From: Zanthoxylum bungeanum
Lineage: Eukaryota; Streptophyta; Magnoliopsida; Sapindales; Rutaceae
Assembly: GCA_019454045.1 (NCBI GenBank)
Contig: SKCR01038879.1
Coordinates: forward strand, 186,001-250,000
Direction of reading: 5' to 3'
Length of the DNA: 64,000 bases
Of this stretch, positions 12,346-23,888 are shown piece by piece. Below the pieces are notes generated by a model. That model was not told where the DNA came from. It was given only the letters and a program-made list of their open reading frames with translations, and did not search any database. The stretch's first letter is position 1; every line of letters begins with the position of its first letter. The translations under genes were made by a program, and so were the position numbers.

Positions 12346-13190
12346 CTCACCAGTTGGGTTTGTAGCTCTTGCAGTAGGCCTAAGATCTTGAGGGAAAGGT
12401 ACTATAACTGGGAAATGTGTTACTCGATCTTCCTGAAGGGTATTTGCACTATTATCCTTAGTGGCTCCTATAATGTTGGAAGTGTTCTGCACACCTATCT
12501 CTTTACCACTCCTAGTGATTATGGCATTAACACCTTTTTTATATTGGATGCATCATGGTCGGCATGTGCCATGTATTGCCCTTGAGGATTTGGTTGAGCC
12601 TGATGTTGGACAATTATGACCCATAGCGTCACTATTTGTAAAAGACATTGTGGTTTTTGTACAAATTAACTATGTGACAATGGAAATTGCATTTTATCAT
12701 TTTGTAATTTGATTACTTAAATATATGAATGATAAAAGTCCTTATGATTAGTTCCAGATTATTATATATGAGACAATATCAATCCATAAAGGTTTAACCA
12801 TTAAATATCCCTAGTCATAGTATTATCGAGACTGGACATCGATAATTCGAAATAGACTAGTATTACACTTGTGCGTGTTATGGAAGCGTAACAGCATAGT
12901 TCTCATATATTTAAGTATTGGATACTTATGCAAGTGTGATAGGAGGTTGTGTTTACCGATGGTACGGAAACAGCTTCGCTCTGGAAAGACCCCTCGGAAT
13001 CCCATTGGTAGTATGACTATGTGTCTATGGGAATCCGAATCAGGGTAGGTGTATTTGGTCTTAACCTGAGACTTACATCGCTAATACTTGCGACAATCAA
13101 TACGCTTTGGTTTTGGTCGTCCGGGACTTTAACAGGTTCTGTGTATGCCTCTTCTGCGTTTATTGAGAATCATAGTGTATTGGATGTGAT

Positions 13191-15239
13191 TGTTGGAAAA
13201 TTATGACCCATAGCGTCACTATTTGTACAGATCATGGTGTTGTTGTACAAATTAACTATGTGACAAAAGAGATTACTCTCTTATCATTTGTGATTAGATC
13301 ACCTAGATGTATAAATGATAGGAAGTCCCTATGATTTGTTCATGGACGGAGAATGATATGGACAATATCAGTCCTTGAAGGATAAATCATTAAATATCCC
13401 TAGTCAGAGTATTATCGAGATTGGACATCGATAAATACGTAAAAGACTAGTATTACACTTGTGCGCGTTGTGAGGGCACAACGACATAGTTCTCATATAT
13501 TTGGGTATAGGATACTCATGCAAGTGTAATAGGAGGTTGTGTTTTACCGATGGTACGGGAAACAGCTTCGCTCTAGATAGACCCCCTCGGAATTCCATTG
13601 GTAGTATGACTATGTGTCTATGGAAGTCTGAAATCAGGATAGGTGTATTTGGTCTTAACCTCAGACTTGCACCGCTAATACTTGCGACAATCAATTAACT
13701 TTGGTTACAGTCATCCAGGGCTTTAACAGGTTCTGTGTACGCCAATGCTGGGTATATTGAGAATCGTAGTGTGTTGGGTGTGATGTCAAGACGGAAGTGT
13801 CACTCCAGTCATATGGAGATGATGGTCACGTAGGATACGGTACTAGTACTCTTAAGTACTGCATTCATCGGGATAAAATGACAATGTCATGTTTATCCGA
13901 TTATAGAGACTAGTTACCAGACATCCTACATGTGTTTCGTACGGGGCAGACACAATTCCAGCCCCAGGCCTAGCACGTGATCATCCGATATTGGATCGAA
14001 ATACGCAATACTACGTATACTACGCCTAATATAGATCGTTTATTCCTGTAAGCATGTTTCTGGAGAATTGGGTAGGCATGGCGCTTTGTTAGAAGCCAAC
14101 CTTGTCTCGTGAATCGGTGTAAACGTAGTACTAGGTACTTATGTGTTCGGATAGTCCGACGACCCGATTTACTACCAACATATTCGGGGATCTCATGGGT
14201 CACTTCCCGAAGATTCACCGATGACGTATGACTCGCACTTTAATTAATATGGGATTAATTTAATAAGAGAGAAAATTAATCTAGGATTAATTGCGGAGAT
14301 ATTTTGTCTGGGATAAAATATCAATTAAATAGAGATAACGATTAATTTAGAATTAATCGATTAATTAATATATTCGATATATTAAACGAAATTGGATTTC
14401 GACGCGGAATTAAAATTAAATTTTAATTCGGGCGAAAGAGTTAATTTAGAATTAATTAGTTTGCGACGTGAATATTGATTTCACTAGGCGTAATCATTTA
14501 ATTGCGTCGCAATGGAAAATTCGTTAATTTGAAATTAGCGAACCCGAGCCCGGGATTGTTTGCGAGCGTATTCGCATTTCGAATTCGAATTCGGCACGCA
14601 AGTCAAATCAAACGTCAAATCATTAGTCACATCAAGCGTCAAATCATATGTCACTTTGAGTGATGTGACAATTGATTGATTGATTGATGTGAGATGATGC
14701 AAGCATTTAATGCTTGACTTTTTTGAAATTAAAAAGTGGTAAATGGTTAATTAATTTTGGAAATATAAACCTAATACACTTTTTATTTCTCTATCTCTCG
14801 GCATACGGTTTTTTGGAGCCAAAAAGAGATATCTATCTCTCCTAACTCCTTCTCTCTCGGCCTTGGAGGCTTTCTTTCTCTCTTCACTGGTTTGGTTGAA
14901 ACCGTGAGCTAGGAGGAAGAAATGAGTGATTTTTGTTGCAAGATCAAGGTGCTAGCACACATCTTGAGTTATCCTAAGGTGATAGGGAAGTGATTTCGTG
15001 AGCATGGAATCACCATCATCAAGAGCTTGGAGCTCGGAGCTTTAATGGAGTCCATGGCCGAATTTCTTGTAAGACCACACAGCCCACTGCCGAATGACTT
15101 CTTGGAGGCGGCAGTTCATTTTTGTCTTCAACCGCATCGACTCAACCGTTCATTATGAGTATTCCGCACCTCCTTTGAATGTATTCACACTTGTTTCATG
15201 CTTGATTAATGATCTTGGGAAGCTTATAAAACTCCAACA
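13191..15239 (+). mobile_element. Solo C1 LTR nested in a C1 LTR
   Basis: This is a full 2,049-bp LTR, TGTTGGAAAATTATGACC to AAAACTCCAACA, with no internal sequence. Five flanking bases GTGAT (13186-13190) and GTGTT (15240-15244) are a target duplication with one change. The uninterrupted site can be seen in the partner LTR near 32960. A hairpin array lies at about 14239-14542. Confidence 0.93.
14239..14542. repeat. Dyad array in the nested solo LTR
   Basis: Same order of dyads as in the 3259-5326 LTR, on the opposite strand, e.g. AATTAATCTAGGATTAATT near 14275 and GAAATTGGATTTC near 14389. Some stems carry single mismatches. Confidence 0.85.
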
Positions 15240-15698
15240 GTGTTGTCAAGACGGAAGTATCACTTCAGTCATATGGAGATGATGATCACACAGGGATAAA
15301 GAAATGGTACTCTAATGGGTTGCAACCATCGGGATAATATGACAAAGTCATGATTATCCGATTAAAGAGACTAGTTGCTTGTGATCCGATAGATGCTTTG
15401 TACGGGGCAGACACTATTCTCGCCTCAGGCCTTGCATGTGACATCCGATACTAGATCGTAATACGTAATACTTGGTATACTACGTCTGACATAGATTATA
15501 TATTCCTTTAAGAATATTTCTAGAGAATTGGGTAGGCACGGTGCTTTACTAAAAGCCAACCATGTCTCGTAAATCGGTAAAAATATTGTACGAGGTACGC
15601 ACGTGTACGGATAGTCCGACAACCGGATTTACTACCAACATATCCAGGGATCTCATGGGTCGCTTCTCGAAGATTCACCGATGACGTATGATTCAAAC

Positions 15699-15982
15699 AT
15701 AATTAATCTATGATTAATTACGGAGAGATTTTATTTGGGATAAAATACTATTTGAAGAGAGAGAACGATTAATTTGAAATTAATCGATAAAATAATATAT
15801 CTGATATATTAAATGAAATTAGATTTCATAATGGAATTAAAATTGGATTTTAATTCGGGCGAATGAATTAATTCAGAATTAATTCGCAAGCGACATGAAT
15901 AGTAATTTTGCTAGGCACAATTATTTAATTAAATTTGATTTAATTACGTCGCAACGGAAAAATTGTTAATTCGGAATTAACG
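15699..15982. repeat. Dyad array in the C1-a 5' LTR
   Basis: Nine to ten dyads with 3-base spacers in the family order, e.g. CGATTAATTTGAAATTAATCG at about 15767-15787, split here as two 9-base arms around TGA. Confidence 0.85.
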
Positions 15983-16560
15983 AACATGAGCCCGGGATGT
16001 GTTACGGGCCCACTCGGATTTTGAATCAAGTGGGGCCCACATGTCACATCACAAGTCACATCACTTGTCACTTTGTTCACTTTATTGTGATGGAAGTTAG
16101 TGAAGACTTGTAAATTACTCAAGGTGATGACTTGATTGACATATACCAAATGTTGGATATTTGGTATATCATAGATTTTCTTATGAAAATTGAATAACAA
16201 TAACTTCATCACTCTCTCTCTTCCTCACGGCATTGCTCCATTTTTCTCTCTAAAATTTGGCTTGGCCGAATTCAAGAAGAAGAAGAAGAAAAATTGTGGC
16301 AATTTTTCTAAGTGCTATCACACCAAATGAGTCATATAAGGTGATAGGGAAACCAATCCCAAGAGCTTGTAATCAAGATCAAAGCTTGGAGCTTGGATTC
16401 AACATTCAAATAGGAGTTTGGAAAAACTTCTTAAAGCAAATTTTTTGTTATCAACGCATCCTATATCCGATCAAAGTGAGTTTATTTCCGCTATTATCCT
16501 TTATATATTCACATGTTTTATGCTTGAATTGATCTTGGGAACACCTTAAAAACCCAACAA

Positions 16561-16575
16561 TGGTATCATGGAGCC
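16561..16575 (+). promoter_or_regulatory. Primer-binding site (initiator tRNA-Met type)
   Basis: TGGTATCATGGAGCC begins two bases after the 5' LTR. It matches the 3' end complement of plant initiator tRNA-Met (TGGTATCAGAGC) with a small disruption. Confidence 0.8.
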
Positions 16576-18739
16576 TACTTGAGCATGAAATATGATTAGG
16601 GTTTATATACTAAAATTTGGGTAAATTTGATTTGAGCATGATTGAACCAATTGTTTGTTTGAGTATGCTTGTATATGGATAACTTGGAGTTATATATGAT
16701 CAAATTGATGAAAAACTAATTGGATTAATTTTCCCCAATTTGGGTATGTTGGCCGAATGTAGTATAAACCCTAGGTCATGGTGATTTTGTTTTTTGAATC
16801 ATTGGATGTGTTTAAAAGACATGGGATATATTGAATTATGATTTAATTGGATTGAAATTGAAATCGAATATAAAATCCTACCATTGTCGTGACCATCAAA
16901 GCATGAAAATGACTTGATTTTGTTTCAATAATGTTGGACATGTATTGATTATGAATAAGCATGATTAATTGATTAGATTAGTATTTTGGAAATGTTAACT
17001 TAAATAGTTAATCATGGCTAAACACTTTAATTAATTAAATTGAGAATTTTGGAAAATTAGAATTTAATTAATTGGGCTTAATTTGGAATTGGCTTAAAAT
17101 GTTGTGTTTGGGCCTAATGGGCTTGGTTGGGCCAAGTTGGTTTAGAACAATTGGATTGGATCCAAATTGGGCCTAAACCATTCCATTAAGTCCAAACATA
17201 ACAAATGGGCCTTTAAATTTTTAATTGGGCCTAATGGGCCAAAATTAATTTCTTGGCAAATAGGGTGATTCCTTAATTGGGCCTTGGTATTTGGGTTTGA
17301 CCCATATTGACCAAAGCCCATGCCTTAAGAAATTAATTGAAAGTCCATTGGACTTTAATTAAATAAACATTGGATGTTTATTGGGCTTTGAGACCCATTA
17401 AGATTAGATTTAGAATCTAAGTCGTAAAGGCGCATTAAAAGGTGTAATTATTTAATTTGGAATTAAATATAGAATTAGTATTGAATACAAATTAAATTAG
17501 ATTTAAATTTTAGTTCGATATAATTCAAGAATTCGTACTTTGAGTACTTATTCTTAAATGAGTTGGACTCGCGCAAATCAAATCGTTGTTTGAACATTGG
17601 ATGATCACTTTATTCAAAGATTAATTAATTGGATTAGATGGATTAAATAACATGCTTTGTGTGAATACATGGATGTGTTGAATGAAGAATGTATATCGGA
17701 TGGATATTAGAAGGGAAATGGTAATTTTGGAAATTGTTGTAAATTTAGAATTTATTAAATTGGACCTGCGTGTCCAGCCTTATCTATCGATTCTTTATAA
17801 TTCTCTTCTCACCTAATTCCCCTCAATATTAATGAGGTGTCTTTAATTTTATTATGTAATTGGGTAGAAGTAAGAATAGTGCTAGCCGGTGAGAGGAAAG
17901 TGAGTGATTTGTTCTAGGAACAATTTGTGAGATATCCATCCGCATATCATTATTAATTTATTTACCGCGCCTTATTATGCTTTTAGAATGCATGCTTAAG
18001 GGTGTATGATGAGACCTAATCAAAGATAATAAATTGGTTGCCAATTTACGCGAAAAACCCTCAACAAATATTAAGTGTTTTCCTTCCATTGAGTGATTCC
18101 TTCTCAAGATCCAAGATTGGCACTGGTTTGTTGGCCAAAGTCAAGACCTTTGTCCATCGTGGATGTGTTTGAATCATGAAGGCTTTGTTCCATATCGTAT
18201 GTCTTGTCCAAGTTGTGATTTGTTGGCCAAATTCAAGATCACTTCTTGTCCATCGACATCGATTACGAAGCTTTCCAAAGTCAATGGGTTCCGCTTAACT
18301 GAAATCATTAAGCTTTTTGTGCCAAAGACAAGGCTTAGTTGATTCAGAGGAAAAATGTTGGGAAAATATATTGGATATATTGGCATATATATTATATATG
18401 TTTCGAACTTGGAGGTCCACCTACCGAATCTAGGAATTGGATGAGATCCAATTGATCTTAGAGATCTACCTAGTTAAATATCATACAGCTTGTTGGCCAA
18501 AGTCAAGGTTGTGTGTTATTTAACGAGATCCTAGCCCACTAGGAAACTAGGTTTCCCGAGTACTCAACAAAGGGTTAGAGGCTCACCGAAAATAGTGGGA
18601 GGCCAGTATTGAATTTTCAATTTCATTCAAATACTTGGCTTTACGCGCTTTCAAAATATTTCGTCAATTATATTTATTAGTTGGACTAATATTTTATTAT
18701 TTTTCTTGTAACAGTTAGACTGTACCCATACATCATTAA
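16576..18739 (+). other. Long leader of C1-a, rich in dyads and in a triple repeat motif
   Basis: There is no long frame. Dyads with 3-base spacers occur at 16679-16693, 17340-17356, 17362-17382, 17404-17420, 17450-17468, 17535-17547, 18675-18691 and 18711-18723. A motif TGTTGGCCAAAGTCAAG occurs at 18129, 18221 (one change) and 18491, each spaced as in the other two C1 elements. A possible splice acceptor (pyrimidine tract then TTGTAACAG) ends at 18714. The antisense frame 18174-18386 lies over two of the motifs and is probably fortuitous. Confidence 0.75.
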
Positions 18740-19640
18740 TTGAATAGTTTAACTATTGCAATTAATATAACAGGAAAGTTAAGCATTAGAGATATTATCA
18801 TGGGCAACAATGTCTTTAATGACACAAACTTTCAAGACTGGGACATGAATCTCAGGATTGTCCTGGGATCCGAGAAGTTGCTCTACACTATAGAGAGACC
18901 TCTTGGGCCTAAGCCTAGATCTGATCAGATAGTTGAGTTAGAGCTTTGGAAGACTCATAGCGATGACAACTTCACTGCTCAATCTATAATGCTTGCTGCT
19001 ATGGCTCAACAATTCCGTCGTCAAAACAAGGGATTGGATCCCTATAATATGATGGCGAAGTTACATTATCTTCATCGATCTAATCTTAGATCACAGATAT
19101 ATGAGTTACAAGAAGAAGCTCTTTCGTGCTCGCTTGTCAGAGGATACAAATGTTGAGCACCATGTGTCAAAGATGATTGCTGACATTGAGCAGCTGGGAC
19201 AGATGGGCATTGTCTTCGAGGCTGAGACTTCAATAGATTTGATCTTACAGTCTCTCCCCGACACATGGAGTGGGTTCATCATGAACTATAATATGATGAA
19301 CCAAAACCAAACTCTTGGAGAGTTGATGTCCACACTGCGCGAAGCAGAAAAAGAGCTCCTAAAGGGCAAGAAGCGCGAGGCGCACTTCACTTCAACATCT
19401 CAGACTCCGAGGGCTTGGCCCAAGGTGACTGGAGGTGTAAAGAAGAATAATAAGAAGAAGAAGAAAGGCAATGCCAAATCGTCAAAACCTTCTGGGAATG
19501 GTAAGGATAAATCCCAAGATGTATGTCTGCAATGTGGCAAGTGGGGTCACTGGAAGCATAACTGCCGGGAGTACAAGGCACACATGAAGGAAATCAAAGT
19601 GGGCAAGACACCGGCTCAGGTATATTTGTTATGGAAATAA
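18740..19640 (+). pseudogene. C1-a gag, with one frameshift
   Basis: Gag forms the virus-like particle that packages element RNA in the cytoplasm. A first frame (18740-19156) has the Copia gag N-terminal block NDTNFQDWDMNLRIVLGSEK; a second, overlapping frame (19101-19640) continues with SLPDTWSGFIMNYNMM and a Lys-rich stretch. It ends with a perfect CX2CX4HX4C zinc knuckle, CLQCGKWGHWKHNC, at 19524-19565. The shift lies near 19110-19125. The ATG at 18740 is upstream; the ATG at 18800 (MGNNVFND) is an equally likely natural start. The protein would be roughly 300 residues, usual for this clade. It follows a 2.2-kb leader and precedes protease with little space. Confidence 0.87.
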
Positions 19641-20158
19641 ACATGTCTACTACCAGTTTTAAAAAATGGATTTTTGATTCTGGTTGTGGTACTCATATAT
19701 GTACTGATGTGCAGGATCTGCAGATTAGCAGAAGACTGGCCTCAGGAGAGATTTACCTCTGCGTTGGAAATGGGACACGAGTCGCCGTTGGCACTTTTGT
19801 TTTGGAACTGCCCCCGGGGCATGTACTTAAACTTTCAGACTATTATTATGTACATAGTTTGACTATGAATATTATTTTTGTATCTATGTTAGCCCAATTT
19901 GGGTATACTTTTGTAATTAGAAACACTGGGTGTTTTATGTATAAAAATGATATGGAAATTTTCACTGCTGATGTAAATAATGGTCTTTATATTTTGAATA
20001 TAAATCAATCTCAAACATATTCTGTAACAAACAAAATGCTTAAATTAAGTAACAAATATGAAGCTTATATGTGGCATTATCGTCTGGGACATATTATAGA
20101 TGTTACTTGGACGGATTTTATCCAAATTCATATGACGTCTGTGAATCTTGTTTATTAG
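19631..20158 (+). pseudogene. C1-a aspartic protease and start of the integrase zinc-binding region
   Basis: The protease matures the polyprotein. The active site WIFDSGCGTHICTD lies at about 19667-19708, with the catalytic Asp codon at 19676. GNGTRVAVGTF and LPPGHVLKLSDYYYV blocks follow, as in Copia retropepsins. The last part, MWHYRLGHI, is the start of the gag-pre-integrase/integrase HHCC domain. The frame then runs out of phase near 20100, and integrase resumes in the neighbouring frame at 20071. One shift separates it from gag as well, so the single Copia polyprotein is broken on both sides. Confidence 0.87.
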
Positions 20159-21010
20159 GCAAAATGCATAAATCACCTTTTAGCGGTAAAGGTATACGTG
20201 CCACCGAACTGTTAGCCCTCGTTCATAGTGACATATGTGGGCCCATGTCTAGCCAGGCTAGAGATGGATATGAATACTTCGTAACCTTTACGGATGATGC
20301 ATCGTGTTATGGTTATGTGTATCTTATGAGACACAAGTCAGAAACCTTTGAGAAATGCAAAGAGTTTCGACACGAAGTAGAAAAACAGACCGGCAAAAGT
20401 ATTAAGACATTATGGTCGGACCGTGGTGGCGAATACTTAAGCAATGAGTTTCTTGATTACTTGAAAGAATATGGTATTCTTTCACAATGGACTCCTCCCA
20501 GAACACCGCAATTAAACTGTGTGTCTGAACGGAGAAACCGAACTTTATTAAACATGATAAGGTCTATGATGAGTCACACAGAGCTACCTATTTCCTTCTG
20601 GGGATATGCATTGAACAGTGCAATACTTATTTTGAATAAGGTTTCGTCAAAGTCTGTTCAACAGACTCCGTATGAGATATGGACAGGAAAGAAACCGGGG
20701 TTTCTCATTCCTGAAGATTTGGGGTTGCTGGGCATACATCAAACATTTGGAAGGTACCAAACTAGAACCCAAATCGGATAAATGCCTATTTGTAGGATAT
20801 CCTAGGGAAACCAAAGGATATTACTTCTATCACCCACAAGAGAACAAAGTATTTGTTGCTCTACATACGGTTTTCCTTGAGAAGGAATTCCTAAATGCAG
20901 TGGTTAGTGGGAGGAAAGTAGAACTCGATGAAAATCAGAGTGATACTGTTCTTGGCACAGAATCCTTAACGGAACATCAACAGTTCATCAGGGATGAAAC
21001 TGTACCATAA
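20071..21010 (+). pseudogene. C1-a integrase, catalytic core preserved, two frames
   Basis: Integrase joins element cDNA to chromosomal DNA. CESCLLGK gives the CX2C half of the HHCC finger. The catalytic triad reads HSDICGP (Asp codon at 20230), WSDRGGEY (Asp at 20419) and VSERRNRT (Glu at 20527), with exactly 35 residues between the second Asp and the Glu, the D,D-35-E arrangement of active integrases. The frame shifts near 20730; the C-terminal part (20672-21010) carries GCWAYIKH, KCLFVGYP and KGYYFYHP, the Copia core-tail blocks. A stop at 21008 separates it from reverse transcriptase. It is the best-preserved domain in the window. Confidence 0.9.
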
Positions 21011-21866
21011 TCTTCGAATACACAAGAACCGCGTAGGTCGGAGAGAGTCAGAAAACAACCTGAGAGGTATGGGTTTCAGATCTCACCTCATGTAGATATC
21101 AATCTCATTGAGGATAACGAGCCGGCTACGTATGAGGAAACGATACAAGGTATCGATTCCGCTTTATGGCAAGAAGCCATGAAGTCCGAAATAGATTCCA
21201 TGTACACCAACCAAGTTTGGACACTGGTTGATGCACCAGAAGGCGTAAAGCCTATTGGTTGTAAATAGGTCTTCAAGAGGAAGACCGACATGGATGGCAA
21301 CATACAAATGTATAAAGCTAGGCTTGTAGCGAAAGGGTATCGTCAACGACATGGTGTCGATTACGACGAAAATTTTTCACCCGTTGCCATGAATAAATCC
21401 ATTCGGATTATGCTTGCTATTGCTGCATATTTCGATTACGAGATATGGCAGATGGACGTCAAAATCGTTTTCCTTAACAGAAACTTTTTGGAGGATGTTT
21501 ATATGTAACAGCCTGACGATTTTTTCGTACCAAGACTTGCAAACAAGTTTGTAAGTTAAATCGATCCATTTATGGATTGAAGCAAGAATCGCGTTCTTGG
21601 AACCAACATTTTGATGAGATCATAAAAGAATATGATTTCGTTCAAAACGAGGATGATCCTTGTGTATATAAGAAGGTTAGTGGGAGCGTACTGACATTCA
21701 TTGTCCTTTACGTTGATGATGTATTGCGTATTGGCAATGACATTCCCATGTTAACATCGGTGAAAGCTTGGCTTTCATTAAAATTCTCCATGAAGGATCT
21801 GGGAGAAGTAGCCTTTATTCTAGGAATAAAGATCTATCGGGATAGATCTAGAAAGCTGCTTGGACT
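21011..21866 (+). pseudogene. C1-a reverse transcriptase, N-terminal part, broken and interrupted
   Basis: Opening blocks are EPRRSERVRKQPERYGF and ALWQEAMKSEIDSMYTN, then KARLVAKGYRQRHGVDY, FSPVAMNKSIRI and QMDVKIVFLN, which holds the first catalytic Asp. The LYVDDVLRIGNDIP catalytic block has its YVDD at 21709-21720, intact. Stops occur near 21266 (Trp to stop), 21506 and in 21540-21575. After KIYRDRSRKLLGL the gene is cut by the C1-b insertion at 21867 and resumes at 31535 with SQSTYIDKVLKRF. The GGACT target site codes within that conserved block. Confidence 0.9.
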
Positions 21867-23875
21867 TTTTTGGGTTTCTACGGTCTAACCGAGATCGTTT
21901 TAAGCAATGAACAATATTTGAATACAACAAATAAGTTACGGAATACTTACATTGATCGGTTGAGCGATGCGAGGAACAACAAAACTTCAAGCTTTTCTCC
22001 TCCAAGGCTCACGGCATTGGCTGTTTTGAGCTCCTCAATTTTCGGCCATGGAAAGATTTCCAAGCTCCAAGCTTTCGAATGATGATTCCATGCTCATGGG
22101 TGCGGTTCCCTATCACCTTCGCAAGACTCCTAAAGCGTGCTAGCACTCCAAAAATTTTGCCATAAAATTTCCCTTTCTTCTCCTTCAAGTCTCGGCAGAA
22201 ACCAGAAAAATGAAGAGAGAAATTGCCCCTTGGGCGAAAGAGAAGAAGAGAAGAATGAGAGAGTGTGATATATTGGTGGTTTTGTTTTTGTTTAACTAAT
22301 ACACAAAAACCAAAAGTCAAATATCAAATAAAATATTGATAAATGTCTTTCAAGCCATCAAAAGCTTTCCAACCACTTACATCAATCATGAATAGTGACA
22401 TTGTGTCAATCACTCAAAGTGATGTGACTTACATCATAAGAATGACTAATGATTTGATGCTTGAAGTGACTTGTGGGCCCTTTTCAATTCAAAATGCGAG
22501 CGGCCCCGCAAACACTCCCGGGCTCGGGTTCGCTAATTCTAAATTAATGAATTTTCTGTTGCGACATAATTAAATAATTATGCCTAGCAAAATCACTATT
22601 CATGTCGCTAACGAATTAATTCTAAATTAATTCGTTCGCCCGAATTAAAATCTAATTTTAATTCCGCGTCGAAATCCAATTTCGTATAATATATCGAATA
22701 TATTATTTTTATCGATTAATTCCAAATTAATTGTTCTCTCTCTTTAATAAATATTTTATCCCAGATAAAATATCTCCGTAATTAATCCCAGATTAATTTT
22801 CTCTATCATCTAATTAATCTCATATTAATAAAGTGCGAGTCATACATCATCGGTGAATCTTCGGGAAGTGACCCATGAGATCCCCGGATATGTTGGTAGT
22901 AAATCTGGTCGTCGGACTATCCGAACACGTACGTACCTAGTACTACGTTTTTACCGATTTACAAGACAAGGCTGGCTTCTAGCAAAGCGCCATGCCTACC
23001 CAATTCTCCAGAAATATCCTTACAGGAATATGTGATCTATATCAGGCGTAGTATACGTAGTATTGCGTATTTTGATCCAGTATCGGATGTCACGTGCAAG
23101 GCCTGGGGCTGGAATTGTGTATGCCCCGTACGAAGCACATATCGGATCTCTGGTAACTAGTCTCCATAATCGGATAATCATGACCTAGTCATATTATCCC
23201 GAAGACTGCAGTACATAAGAGAACTAGTTTTGTATCCTACGTGATCATCATCTCCACTATGACTGGAGTGATACTTTCATCTTGACATTACACCTAATAC
23301 ACTATGATTCTCAATATACCTAGAAGAGGCGTACACAGAACCTGTTAAAGCCTTGGACGACCAAAACCAAAGTATATTGATTGTCGCAAGTATTAGCGGT
23401 GAAAGTCTCAAGTTAAGACCAAATACACCTACCCTGATCCGGACTTCCATAGACACATAGTGATACTACCAATGGAATTCCGAGGGGTCTATCCAGAGCA
23501 AAGTTGTTTTCCGTACCATCGAAAAAACATAACCTCCTACTACACTTGTATTAGTATCATATGCCCAAATATATGAGAACTATGCCGTTATTCCTCACAA
23601 CGCACACAAGTGTAATACTAGTCTTTTCCGCATTATCGATGTCTAATCTCGATAATACTCTAGCTAGGGATATTTAATGATTAAACCTTCATGGATTGAT
23701 ATGTCTCATATCATCTCAATCCAGGAACTAATCATAAGGACCTCCTATCATTTATACATCTTGGTAATCTAATTACAAATAATAAGAGAGCAATTTTCTT
23801 TGTCACATAGTTAATTTGTACAACAACACCATGATCTGTATAAATAGTGACGCTATGGGTCATAACTGTCCAACA
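21867..23875 (-). repeat. 3' LTR of C1-b
   Basis: 2,009 bp from a mutated TG end (TTTTTGGGTTTC where the partner has TGTTGGGTTTC) to GTCATAACTGTCCAACA. A hairpin array is at 22529-22833. Confidence 0.92.
22529..22833. repeat. Dyad array in the C1-b 3' LTR
   Basis: Ten dyads in family order, e.g. arms around CCA in ATTTTATCCCAGATAAAAT and AATTAATCCCAGATTAATT near 22750-22800. Confidence 0.85.
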
Positions 23876-23888
23876 ATCTCCCACTTGG
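23876..23888 (-). promoter_or_regulatory. Polypurine tract of C1-b
   Basis: ATCTCCCACTTGG is the complement of CCAAGTGGGAGAT, abutting the 3' LTR. It is identical to the tract of C1-a (32370-32382) and C1-c (44324-44336). Confidence 0.85.

Larger units (their letters stand above)
12604..16559 (+). repeat. 5' LTR of C1-a, interrupted by a solo LTR
   Basis: It begins TGTTGGACAATTATGACC, continues to 13190, resumes at about 15245 and ends TTAAAAACCCAACA at 16559. The two parts together match the 3' LTR 32383-34272. A hairpin array lies at 15699-15982 and a splice-donor-like GTGAGT at 16476. Confidence 0.92.

Noticed and set aside
20071..21010. Intact integrase gene
   Set aside because: The catalytic triad is complete, but the frame shifts near 20730 and both neighbours are out of frame, so no full polyprotein can be made.
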